From Nitrospirota bacterium (GTDB lineage Bacteria; Nitrospirota; Nitrospiria; Nitrospirales; Nitrospiraceae), in NCBI GenBank assembly GCA_020027965.1, contig JAHRHE010000013.1, positions 1-36,956 on the forward strand: DNA of 36,956 nucleotides. Reading direction: 5' to 3'. Every line of letters starts with the position of its first letter. Position 1 is the stretch's first letter. The position numbers and the translations under genes were made by a program. Below are positions 1 to 6,562 of this stretch, piece after piece. Below the pieces are notes generated by a model that saw nothing but the letters and a program-made list of their open reading frames with translations, had not been told where the DNA came from and ran no database searches.

Positions 1-37
1 GCTCCGGATTGACCTTGATTCCCTGCTTGCCTTCCAT
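1..37 (-). CDS. Possible start of a second minus-strand gene (12 codons visible)
   Basis: An ATG at 37 follows the strong ribosome-binding site AAGGAGGTGT (41-50) at ideal spacing and begins MEGKQGIKVNPE before the window ends. It overlaps copy 1 of the duplicated small gene in another frame. Only one of the two frames, or a short translationally coupled overlap, can be right. Too short to identify. Confidence 0.35.
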   Translation of the reverse strand, partial: MEGKQGIKVNPE

Positions 38-227
38 CGGACACCTCCTTCATTATTGTCGCCTCTTGAAGTGTCCGTACAACTAGGGTTAGCTCACTCT
101 GACCCCAATTTCTCTGCCAATTTCTCTGGCGAAAGTCCTTCAGCGCGTCCTCCAACACTTTCTTCATCGGCGGCTCGCTCATCGGAGCTAATCGGAACTT
201 CCCCTTCCCCTCGCTCCCGTTCGCCAT
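1..227 (-). CDS. Small protein of unknown function, copy 1, runs off the window edge
   Basis: An ATG at 227 is preceded by a good ribosome-binding site (GGAGGTGG) and opens a frame that stays open to the window edge, 75 codons. The start reads MANGSEGKGKF and continues with LAPMSEPPMKKVLEDALK. The same stretch, in the same phase, begins a second minus-strand gene at 1695. Two of the three codon differences inside the shared block are synonymous, which argues that this frame is translated. A perfect 12-bp tandem duplication (105-116 and 117-128) repeats the residues QRNW. A second start, ATG at 37 with an AAGGAGG site just upstream, lies in another frame, so the downstream part of this frame could instead be overlapped by a different gene. 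I do not recognise the family. Confidence 0.45.
   Translation of the reverse strand, partial: MANGSEGKGKFRLAPMSEPPMKKVLEDALKDFRQRNWQRNWGQSELTLVVRTLQEATIMKEVSDGRQAGNQGQSG
138..211. repeat. 74-bp direct repeat, copy 1
   Basis: Positions 138-211 match 1606-1679 at about 70 of 74 bases, in the same orientation. The two copies flank the zinc-finger/HTH gene at 399-1466. On the minus strand both encode GKGKF, one variable residue, then LAPMSEPPMKKVLEDALK. Confidence 0.85.
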
Positions 228-398
228 GGGCCACCTCCGCAAAGGTTATAGTCCCCTTCTGAGACATCTGTAAATCCCGGGCTAGGTCAGTATGACACCG
301 ATGCTGGATACGAATTCAGGACGCTTAGCAGCGCTCGGACTGCCGCCCGCCGTCCAGAGTCTTGGAAATGAATTCCCCGCATTGTAAACTCACTTACC

Positions 399-1466
399 AT
401 GGCGGCACCACGCAGGCGAATTCTCACCCGGAAGCAGTTAGCCCATTATAGACGCCACTGCCAGGAGGCCATCGGGGATGACTTCATCATCTGCCTGGAA
501 TGCGGCTCGACTTTCCGGTCGTTAGTCGCTCATCTTTGGTCCATGCACGGCATGTCAACGGACGACTACCGCGAGAAATGGGGTTACAAGCGATTAACCG
601 CGCTGATGGACCTGGAGACACGCCTTAAAGCCACTCAGGGCTTCAGGGCGCGATGGGCAACAGGATGGCGGTTTCCGGTCCGCAGAAAGGTCGAGGATGA
701 GACCATCCGGCGGCTCTTCGCCAAGGATCTGACAGTCCCGGCCATCGCCGCAAAAACAGGGCTCTCCCAACTGACTATCTATGCACGCCTCTTCAAGCTA
801 CGGTTAAGTCGGCGACGAGTACCCAATGAGGAGCTGCTCAGACTCGCTCGTCGTGGGCTGTGGGTCAGTCAGATTGCAGCGCGCACTGGGCTCGTGACCG
901 GAACGATTTACTCACGGCTAGCGCGGCTGCGCAAGGGGGGTGCCCGCATCCCCCCACCTCGGGGTCCACGACCGCGGGGAGACGTTCGAGCCGTCGAGGC
1001 AGAGCGATTTCTCGCGCTGGTCAGGAAAGGCTTAACGCCAGACGCCATGGCGGCTCGACTCGGGATTCGCCCCGCGAGCGTCAAGCATCGGCTGTGGGTG
1101 CTGCGCAAGCGCGGGTTGGTCCTCCCATCCACTCTGAGACTAGGCTCCCAGTCGATCGTGAGCGATGCTCGACTGCTGGCGCCGTGCAGGAAGGGGATCG
1201 GACCCGCGGAGATCGCCACCCGTATCGGCCTGCCCTACTCGACGGTCGTTGGGCGCGTGCACAGCCTTCGGCAGCGAGGCCTCCTCCCCAGCCCTCCCCC
1301 CCGACCCGGCCTCTCAAGAGAACGCGTGAGCGATAGTGAGCTACTCAAACTCGTCCGCGCAGGATTCGGGACGAGGCTGATCGCCGACCGGACGGGCCTC
1401 GGCATGACGACGGTCAAGAGCAGGCTGAACGCCCTGCCACAGCGAGCGGAGAGTGATCACCGCTAA
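399..1466 (+). CDS. MucR/Ros-type zinc-finger protein with five tandem HTH repeats
   Basis: A 355-residue predicted DNA-binding protein. Residues 32-50 hold a MucR/Ros-like zinc finger: C32-x2-C35, then H45 and H50, in the context CLECGSTFRSLVAHL, followed by the typical GMSTDDYREKWG. In rhizobial MucR and Agrobacterium Ros this finger binds DNA. The rest consists of five HTH-like units at about 98-136, 141-180, 198-240, 254-296 and 310-349. Each has the core IAxRTGL or a variant at residues 116, 159, 217, 272 and 328, followed by a serine/threonine-rich recognition-helix region and R-L-x-x-L-R. The repeats are diverged, not recent copies. Ros/MucR proteins are normally about 140-190 residues, so this one is far longer. 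It starts at an ATG without a clear ribosome-binding site. It probably binds an extended DNA site; the target is unknown. Confidence 0.75.
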   Translation: MAAPRRRILTRKQLAHYRRHCQEAIGDDFIICLECGSTFRSLVAHLWSMHGMSTDDYREKWGYKRLTALMDLETRLKATQGFRARWATGWRFPVRRKVEDETIRRLFAKDLTVPAIAAKTGLSQLTIYARLFKLRLSRRRVPNEELLRLARRGLWVSQIAARTGLVTGTIYSRLARLRKGGARIPPPRGPRPRGDVRAVEAERFLALVRKGLTPDAMAARLGIRPASVKHRLWVLRKRGLVLPSTLRLGSQSIVSDARLLAPCRKGIGPAEIATRIGLPYSTVVGRVHSLRQRGLLPSPPPRPGLSRERVSDSELLKLVRAGFGTRLIADRTGLGMTTVKSRLNALPQRAESDHR

Positions 1467-1569
1467 CCCCCCTGCCCCAGTTGGCTGTACATGCTCGCGA
1501 TGAACCCCGAGTTCGGGCCCGAAGTCGAGTCCACCCCACTTCCGGACGCAGTTCGGTCCCCAGGGAGTG

Positions 1570-1695
1570 TCAAGTCAAGCAATGACCCCGGCTTTGCCGG
1601 CTTTGCTTCAGCGCGTCCTCCAAGACCTTCTTCATCGGCGGCTCGCTCATCGGAGCTAACAGGAACTTCCCCTTCCCCTGGTTCTCCCTCCCCAT
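1570..1695 (-). CDS. Small 41-residue protein of unknown function, copy 2
   Basis: An ATG at 1695, preceded by GAGGTGG, starts a 41-codon frame that ends at TGA 1570-1572. The residues GKGKFLLAPMSEPPMKKVLE and the following DALK match copy 1 at 1-227 in exact register (M16 aligns with M16). The tail then diverges (QSRQSRGHCLT) and stops early, so this may be a truncated copy of a longer gene. It converges on the HTH protein gene. Family unknown. Confidence 0.45.
   Translation of the reverse strand: MGRENQGKGKFLLAPMSEPPMKKVLEDALKQSRQSRGHCLT
1606..1679. repeat. 74-bp direct repeat, copy 2
   Basis: Second copy of the segment at 138-211, same orientation, about 70 of 74 bases identical. It contains the N-terminal coding part of the 41-residue gene. 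Confidence 0.85.
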
Positions 1696-1712
1696 CGCTC
1701 CACCTCATTAAG

Positions 1713-2144
1713 TCATTGGATAAGACCCGGCCATGAGGGACCAGCTACCTCCGCAAGTTTCCTCCCGAGCCGCTCACTGATTCGGAAGGGCACGGCAGGA
1801 GAATAGCGAAACCGAAGGTCCATCGAGCGGAAGCCGAGCAGACGCTTTGTACTGATGGCGATATCATTCCACGGGATCAACAACGGTGGGTGCCCAATCC
1901 TAAACGGCCAGATGACTCCTAGGTAAAGCCCCTTCCGGTTGGCCCCCACGATCAGGCAATTGTTGTAACCCATCAGCCAGCGCATTTGCGCGCTCTGAAA
2001 CCACCAGCGCTTGCCATCAAAGAGATCTGAGTACTGATACCGCTCGGCAAGCGACGCCCACCCACTGATGCGCGATATGAGGAGTAAGGTACCGATTGAA
2101 CCACAAGCGATGGCCAGAACAATGAGTCCCAGATTTGAGTCCAT
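1713..2144 (-). CDS. Membrane-anchored protein of unknown function, possible PH-like domain
   Basis: A 143-residue protein with one N-terminal membrane segment (about residues 6-24, LGLIVLAIACGSIGTLLLI) and a soluble remainder. The pattern around residues 70-95, GLYLGVIWPFRIGHPPLLIP followed by WNDI, resembles the strand pattern of bacterial PH-like membrane proteins in which a W-x-D/E-I step follows a hydrophobic strand. That is a weak resemblance only. It lies at the distal end of the accessory minus-strand block and starts at an ATG. No function can be assigned. Confidence 0.6.
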   Translation of the reverse strand: MDSNLGLIVLAIACGSIGTLLLISRISGWASLAERYQYSDLFDGKRWWFQSAQMRWLMGYNNCLIVGANRKGLYLGVIWPFRIGHPPLLIPWNDIAISTKRLLGFRSMDLRFRYSPAVPFRISERLGRKLAEVAGPSWPGLIQ

Positions 2145-2278
2145 CGACTAAGCTCTCGAAGCAAGCGCCGTGGGAAAAGCCTACTCCCAACATTTGCTAG
2201 TACAAGGGCTTGCTCGTACTGTCGACCTTTATCACGTGAAAGCGAAACCAGGAAACGATCAGGAGTGTTTCTTCGCGG

Positions 2279-2755
2279 TCAGCGGGACCTTTTACTCTCT
2301 TCCTTCAAATGAGCCTTCCAGGGGTTCACAAGCACCTCATACTTCTCCTCGGATAACCCGCCTTTAGGAGAGGTCTTTGTAATAACCTGTCTCTTTAACT
2401 CGATACTCGTGAAGCTGTCCTGGCCTTCCCTCTGGGCGAGCTGCTTCCACCGAACGAACTCCCAGCCGTAGGCCTTCGGCAGTCTGTACGCCTGCTGATC
2501 AGGATATTCACCGAAGGTGGAGGCAGTAATGAAGAGCGTCGCCTGCGGACAAGTCTCAGGTGGCCCATCACACTCCCCGTGCTCACGCAGGCGAAGGACC
2601 CGTATCCAATACGGGGGCTTCTTGTGTTCTGCCAAGATTTCTAGGTTGTTCAGAAGATCCACCAACTGGGTGTCACTGATCTCTTTCAGCACCTCGCCCA
2701 GGACCGACCCCGCTGGCAGGAATACGAGCAAGGCAACTGCGAGAAGGCATCGCAC
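2279..2755 (-). CDS. Secreted protein of unknown function
   Basis: A 158-residue protein with a clear Sec signal peptide (CLLAVALLVFLPAGSVLGEV, cleavage near residue 20). The mature part is hydrophilic and holds two cysteines (CDGPPETC) that could form a disulfide. The GTG start at 2755 is supported by the ribosome-binding site AGAGGT five bases upstream. I do not recognise the family. It is co-directional with the neighbouring accessory genes but separated by about 100 bp on each side, so it need not be in an operon. Confidence 0.65.
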   Translation of the reverse strand: MRCLLAVALLVFLPAGSVLGEVLKEISDTQLVDLLNNLEILAEHKKPPYWIRVLRLREHGECDGPPETCPQATLFITASTFGEYPDQQAYRLPKAYGWEFVRWKQLAQREGQDSFTSIELKRQVITKTSPKGGLSEEKYEVLVNPWKAHLKEESKRSR

Positions 2756-2856
2756 AGGCTACCTCTGCGCTGATACACGAATATGTGCAGATTCCGTCGA
2801 CCGAGCCTGTAGTGAGACAACCAGAATCTCCGGCACTTTCCGGGCGCCCGAAAGCC

Positions 2857-3756
2857 TCACGTTTCCTCCATAGCTCTCCGCACGGCATCGGGAGATCGGA
2901 GTCGCTTTGCAGAGGCAACGATTCTAGACACCGATCGTTCGACTACTCGCCGTCGCGCCTTGATCCGCCGCACAATTGTCGCCAACTCCTCGTCCAACAA
3001 AGACAAGAATCTCGAGAAGTGGCGCTCGGTCACTATGTCGATCTGATACATACGAGACTTGGATCCTCGGATCACCGTTCGGCGAAACTGGAGGTGCTTA
3101 GCTGGTTTCAGAACCACGGATGTGCCTCGCGGGCGAGCCTCTAGGAGATCTCCCTGAACAACCAGGACTGGATAGTAGAACTCGAGATTAACGGACTCCT
3201 CGGGGCCAAACTTCCAGCTCTTGAAGTGTTGATCCTGCCGATAATCAACCGCGTCGCAAAGTTTCTGGAACGAGTCGAAGTGAGACCCCTCGTGGAGTGC
3301 CATCCATTGTTGGGTCTTTTTTCTTGTGAAGGAACAGAACTGCGTCGCAACGCGCGATGCACAGTAGTGGTGGAACTTGTCGAGATTAAGAGCCTCCTGA
3401 ATTGGGGTCCACCGCTCACCAGAAGCCACAAGCTAAGCGGGGAGGCCTGCGACACGCAGGTCCTCGTGGAAAAGAAACCCAACGATGGGTTTCTTGGTAA
3501 TCAAGGTTAGGGGCTCGGGATTGTTAACGCACTCGATAAGAAGCACGTTGAAGATGAAGTCTCGATCACGACTGAAACTGCGGGCTGTGATCGCGAAGAG
3601 ATCCATTTCGCGAGATTTCCCCGTCGCGGGATCCAGGTAGGCGTCGTTGGCATCAACGTAATAGCCGGCGGACAGGAGCTTCTGCTCGAGGCGACACTCG
3701 ACGAGGTATCCGGACTGGACGAGGGCCTGTTTCGCTTCTTGTAGCGTAATAGCCAT
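2857..3756 (-). pseudogene. PD-(D/E)xK nuclease-like protein interrupted by an in-frame TAG
   Basis: Two open stretches, 3433-3756 (107 codons) and 2857-3429 (190 codons), lie in the same frame and are separated only by a TAG at 3433-3435 and one CTT codon. Together they would give a protein of about 299 residues. The first part looks like a restriction-endonuclease-like fold: an N-terminal helix, then SREMDLFAI (E50, D52), then a strand LLIECVNN (E75-C-V77). In the PD-(D/E)xK fold the last position is normally lysine, so V77 is a missing catalytic residue. The second part is mostly basic and helical near its end. The gene is probably a decayed nuclease-like gene. A readthrough product, two separate proteins (GTG at 3429 could restart), or a sequencing error are the alternatives. 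Confidence 0.65.
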
Positions 3757-3904
3757 AGAGCAATGAGAAAGCCATCGGGGTCAGAGTACAATTTTAGAGG
3801 AGCGGTTCAGCACTTTTCGGCGTTCGCGGTTACTCCTCTGAGCCGCCGCCCCACTCTGCTACCAACCTCATTCTGAGCAATGAAATACTACTCCCTGCAC
3901 GTTG

Positions 3905-4405
3905 TTATATAGCTGCCTCATCAAACGCCTGCTTTACCCGAGGCGCCAAAGCTAGGCATTCTCTCAATATAGCAAGGGAACTCCTAAGGAGGCTCTCCGT
4001 CCTTTCGGTATCCTCGTGAACTTCTATATTGTGCTTGCCCCCATGAACCAAGTTGTTTCTAACGCACCTCACCATTCTCAAGAGAAACTCAACCTCTGAC
4101 TCGTTCGCAGGCCGCACTGGAGTCTCCCAGGCAACCGCACCATCGATGATGACTTGCTTCCACGGCGGGGACTCCAGGATATATTCGCATGCCCGCCGGA
4201 GGGAGTCAGTCCTGTCCAGCTTGAAGACATCGCGGAGGGACGCCGCAAAGCTATCCCAATCGGGTTCTGCGGCGGCAGGACGGCTCGGATCCGTCTGGGG
4301 GTGTCGCACGAAGAGGCCACTGGCCTTGAGTGCATACTCGAACCGCGAAAAAGTCAGGAAGAACTCGAGCAACAAGCTGCGATCGACCCTCGTCTCCACG
4401 GGCAT
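3905..4405 (-). CDS. HEPN-like domain protein, integron-cassette gene
   Basis: A 166-residue, largely helical protein. Residues 116-121, RNNLVH, give the R-x4-H motif of HEPN domains, placed in the usual R(N/D)xxxHG context (H121-G122) near the C-terminal helices. The N-terminal helix FSRFEYALKASG is also typical of this superfamily. HEPN proteins are often metal-independent RNases in toxin-antitoxin or defence systems, but many have other roles, and no partner nucleotidyltransferase (MNT) is visible next to it. The ATG at 4405 has AGGAGA upstream. It directly follows the attC-like site at 4426-4518, which makes it the next gene in the cassette array. I found no convincing attC after its own stop. 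Confidence 0.7.
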   Translation of the reverse strand: MPVETRVDRSLLLEFFLTFSRFEYALKASGLFVRHPQTDPSRPAAAEPDWDSFAASLRDVFKLDRTDSLRRACEYILESPPWKQVIIDGAVAWETPVRPANESEVEFLLRMVRCVRNNLVHGGKHNIEVHEDTERTESLLRSSLAILRECLALAPRVKQAFDEAAI

Positions 4406-4425
4406 CCCGTCGCGTCTCCTGTGGC

Positions 4426-4518
4426 CACAAACGCCTCGGGGCTGAGCGGCCGGCGAAGGACAGCCTCATAGGGCAACGCAGCCGAATTCCGCCGGGCCGC
4501 TCCATCCGCTCGTTAGAC
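4426..4518 (-). other. attC-like recombination site (cassette junction)
   Basis: Read on the minus strand it begins with GTCTAAC (4512-4518), five bases after the stop of the 4524-5081 gene. It contains the imperfect stem GAGCGGCCCGGCG / CGCCGGCCGCTC and ends with GTTTGTG (4426-4432). The starting GTCTAAC is the exact complement of the GTTAGAC at the 5' end of the same gene's cassette (5111-5117), as expected for one mobile cassette. Confidence 0.7.
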
Positions 4519-4523
4519 GACAT

Positions 4524-5081
4524 TCACATGCGCCGGAACGTGCCGATCTTCAGAATGACTGGATCGGCCTGAGTATGTCTCCCCAGTACGACATTGAGGT
4601 CCTCCATCGCCTCAACAAACTTCTGGAAACAGCTAAGCATCTTCCCCGCAGGCGGTAGGTTCTTGAGCAGCTGATCGTAGCTGACATGGATGCAAGCATT
4701 CCGCAATTCGCAAAGCTCGGCGATCGCCTGGTGGGGTCCTGCTGAGGCGCTGAGGGTTGTACTCTTGCCAGCGAGGGCGGGAAGCAAGAACCATTTGTGC
4801 TTCGTTGGCATTCGGCGCGCGGCATCCGCCACGTCCCTGCTGATGCGCCGCTCTTCGAGCAGTTCCTCTATGAGATGGTTGATACGCGCTTCGATCGCTA
4901 AGTTGCAGAGGACAAGAGTTCCGAGAATGTGGATCTGCTCATTCCCAAGTGTGCCACCCTGAGGGGTCCAGTCGTCCTGAGTCTTGCACTTCTCAGATAT
5001 CTCGAACACCCTCGTCGCCTGCTCTCTCGCAAGGAAAAAGAAGCTATTCCACACACGAACTCTCTCCTGCGCATCCGCCAC
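4524..5081 (-). CDS. HEPN-like helical protein, integron-cassette gene
   Basis: A 185-residue helical protein when started at GTG 5081. A longer reading from 5201 is open but would lie inside the upstream attC site, so the shorter start just after the site is preferred (GAAGGGAAACC precedes the GTG). Residues 127-132, RNACIH, again form R-x4-H, followed by a C-terminal helix, so this is a second HEPN-like protein next to the one at 3905-4405. The two share little sequence beyond that motif. The cassette runs from GTTAGAC at 5111 to GTCTAAC at 4518. An RNase or toxin role is possible but unproven. Confidence 0.65.
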   Translation of the reverse strand: MADAQERVRVWNSFFFLAREQATRVFEISEKCKTQDDWTPQGGTLGNEQIHILGTLVLCNLAIEARINHLIEELLEERRISRDVADAARRMPTKHKWFLLPALAGKSTTLSASAGPHQAIAELCELRNACIHVSYDQLLKNLPPAGKMLSCFQKFVEAMEDLNVVLGRHTQADPVILKIGTFRRM

Positions 5082-5110
5082 TTCGGTTTCCCTTCCCCCA
5101 CTTCCTTGTC

Positions 5111-5260
5111 GTCTAACTATTGAGTATGCTGGGCGGCATATCCCGACCCCGGAGGGTGCAAACGACTGGCCGATTCTCTTCTGATTCCGAGGCCCTGTCA
5201 ACGACCTCCACAGCTCACGGTTGGCGTCAAAGATCGATCAGCATAATCCCAGTCTTATGC
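5111..5260 (-). other. attC-like recombination site, long form
   Basis: On the minus strand it runs from GCATAAG (5254-5260), shortly after the stop of the 183-residue gene, to GTTAGAC (5111-5117), just before the next gene. The arms TATGCTG (5239-5245) and CAGCATA (5125-5131) pair perfectly. GCATAAG is the complement, with one mismatch, of the GTTATGC that opens the same cassette. Its length of about 150 bp is like the long VCR-type sites. Confidence 0.65.
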
Positions 5261-5272
5261 GTCACCACAATG

Positions 5273-5824
5273 TCACTCGCTCGGCAGTTCGGCTGAAAGA
5301 CTGCCACAGGTTATACCGAGAGCCTTTGCAGCAAGCTCCCACGATTTGTGGCGTCCCCTGGTTTGCTTTGCGGGGCCTTCCACATAGCGGCTCCGCGCTC
5401 GATCGAGAGTGTACGTTTGCACCTCGTACCGGTGTGGTGCGTAGTGCGATTCGCCAGGATGGCCCTCCCAAAGATGTCGGATTACCTGCACTTGCGCTCC
5501 AGGTTCGATTCCCGCACACACAGCGTCCTGTGTTGAAGTCTCAATCGGCTTGCTCAGCAAGGTTTTGAGACCGTTTGTCTCAACGCTCAAGGGAATCCAC
5601 CAGAAGTGAATATCCGAGCCGCCGGGTTCGATCTGTACTAGCCAAGGCGCACTTGAGTTTCCCCTCAGGACGTGGAGTGAAAACGGACCACCGTAGGCTG
5701 GTAGAGTAATCTCCAGAGGGCGAGCGTTTGGACTTCGGCACGACACCATGACGAAATCGCCGTCTCCGCCCGGTACTTGCGCGCACGTGACGGCTATCAA
5801 TACGGCGGCTGCTCCGCTGGGCAT
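5273..5824 (-). CDS. Cassette-borne protein of unknown function
   Basis: A 183-residue protein that starts at ATG 5824, 17 bases after the core GTTATGC of the upstream attC site, with GGTGGGG as a likely ribosome-binding site. The N-terminus (MPSGAAAVLIAVTCAQVPGG) is weakly hydrophobic and could be a short signal peptide. The rest is predicted mostly beta, with paired cysteines. Cassette genes often encode unknown proteins of this size. No family recognised. Confidence 0.6.
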   Translation of the reverse strand: MPSGAAAVLIAVTCAQVPGGDGDFVMVSCRSPNARPLEITLPAYGGPFSLHVLRGNSSAPWLVQIEPGGSDIHFWWIPLSVETNGLKTLLSKPIETSTQDAVCAGIEPGAQVQVIRHLWEGHPGESHYAPHRYEVQTYTLDRARSRYVEGPAKQTRGRHKSWELAAKALGITCGSLSAELPSE

Positions 5825-5840
5825 TTCCCCACCAAGCGAC

Positions 5841-5906
5841 GCATAACAATCATGTTAAGGGGCGCAGCGGCTTATTACCGCGTCCCTCTCGAGCGGCTTG
5901 TTATGC
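5841..5906 (-). other. attC site (59-base element), the clearest one
   Basis: This 66-bp element on the minus strand has the ends GCATAACAA and TTGTTATGC, a perfect 9-bp inverted pair. Next to the first end is AAGCCGCTC, and the inner imperfect stem is GGGACGCGG against CCGCTGCGCCCC. This is the layout of integron attC sites: R'' core ending AAC, L'', an inner stem, L', and R' core beginning GTT. It separates two cassette-like genes with 7 and 16 bases to spare. Confidence 0.85.
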
Positions 5907-5913
5907 TTTGAGG

Positions 5914-6411
5914 TTATTTCGATAATTTCTCACTCTCTTTTTCAATCTCTTCCGGCCAGAACGGGACCACATCAACAATCTTCCACTTGTTGTTGATACT
6001 ACGCAATAAGTAAGCTCCCTTTTCCCATAACGATATAATGCACTTGGAGTTTTTCTCTCTTAACTTTTCATTGACCTTCAAGATAACATAAGCCTCGATG
6101 TCACCCGGTTTGGACTCAGAAATATACTGGCCTCTATTAAGAACCACCCGAAATTTCGTAACATCAAATCCCTCTATTTCCGGAGATGGGCAATCGATTT
6201 TCTGGATAGGGTTAAATTCTGGAAGGGAAGCATTTGGGGCAAGTACTTCATCGAGCAGGTTATCATCGCCTATTTTGAAAGCTTTCACAAAGAGGGCAAG
6301 TGTTTTGTCAGGAGTTGAGAAGTCAAGCGTATCCGAGGCAGGAGCATTCAAAGGCACACAGAAATTGAAAATGAGGACAAACAGAGGGGTAAGGCTTCCA
6401 AACTTTCCCAT
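5914..6411 (-). CDS. Secreted AT-rich cassette protein of unknown function
   Basis: A 165-residue protein from ATG 6411. An upstream frame is open to 6525, but that part coincides with the attC-like stem region, and the shorter start begins with a signal peptide (FGSLTPLFVLIFNFC, then NAPASD). The mature part (STPDKTLALFVKAFKIGDDN) resembles small NTF2-like/DUF4878-type secreted proteins, which often begin with SPEKAVEAFLKAL-like helices and fold as a cone. That is a weak analogy. Base composition is clearly more AT-rich than the neighbours, in keeping with an acquired cassette. Ends seven bases before the attC at 5841-5906. Confidence 0.65.
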   Translation of the reverse strand: MGKFGSLTPLFVLIFNFCVPLNAPASDTLDFSTPDKTLALFVKAFKIGDDNLLDEVLAPNASLPEFNPIQKIDCPSPEIEGFDVTKFRVVLNRGQYISESKPGDIEAYVILKVNEKLREKNSKCIISLWEKGAYLLRSINNKWKIVDVVPFWPEEIEKESEKLSK

Positions 6412-6413
6412 CT

Positions 6414-6550
6414 TTCTAACGGTGTTACGCGGTAAATGTCCGATTTCTTTGAGCATATCGTTTAGCTTCAAGGGGTCGGGAGTCATCGTTCGCGACATGC
6501 GCCCGTTCAGTGCCCGAGTCGTCAATAAAAGACTCCCGACACCGTTCTTC
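6414..6550 (-). other. Probable attC-like site, long form
   Basis: On the minus strand GAAGAAC (6544-6550) and GTTAGAA (6414-6420) enclose nested stems: AACGGTGT/ACACCGTT (8 bp) and GTCGGGAGTC/GACTCCCGAC (10 bp; 6475-6484 and 6531-6540). It lies between the stop of the 340-residue gene and the start of the secreted protein, with the next ATG two bases after GTTAGAA. The cores deviate from consensus more than at the other sites. Confidence 0.5.
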
Positions 6551-6562
6551 GACCGACATTTG

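Noticed and set aside
908-1417. Open frames on the minus strand and in other frames inside the HTH-repeat gene
   Set aside because: They are shadows of the 355-codon gene, with Arg/Ser-rich content and no ribosome-binding site.
1463-1708. An 81-codon minus-strand frame overlapping repeat copy 2
   Set aside because: The frame shared with copy 1 starts at 1695 in another phase and shows mainly synonymous changes, so it is the better candidate.
2145-2856. attC sites after the 158-residue gene and the nuclease-like gene
   Set aside because: AAC and GTT triplets exist but without matching stems; only a palindrome CTTTCGGGCGCCCGGAAAG stands near 2840, without a U-tract.
3757-3904. A possible fifth attC site after the HEPN gene
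   Set aside because: Stems CAGAGT/ACTCTG and AGAGGAG/CTCCTCT are present, but no GTT core is in place before the next start.
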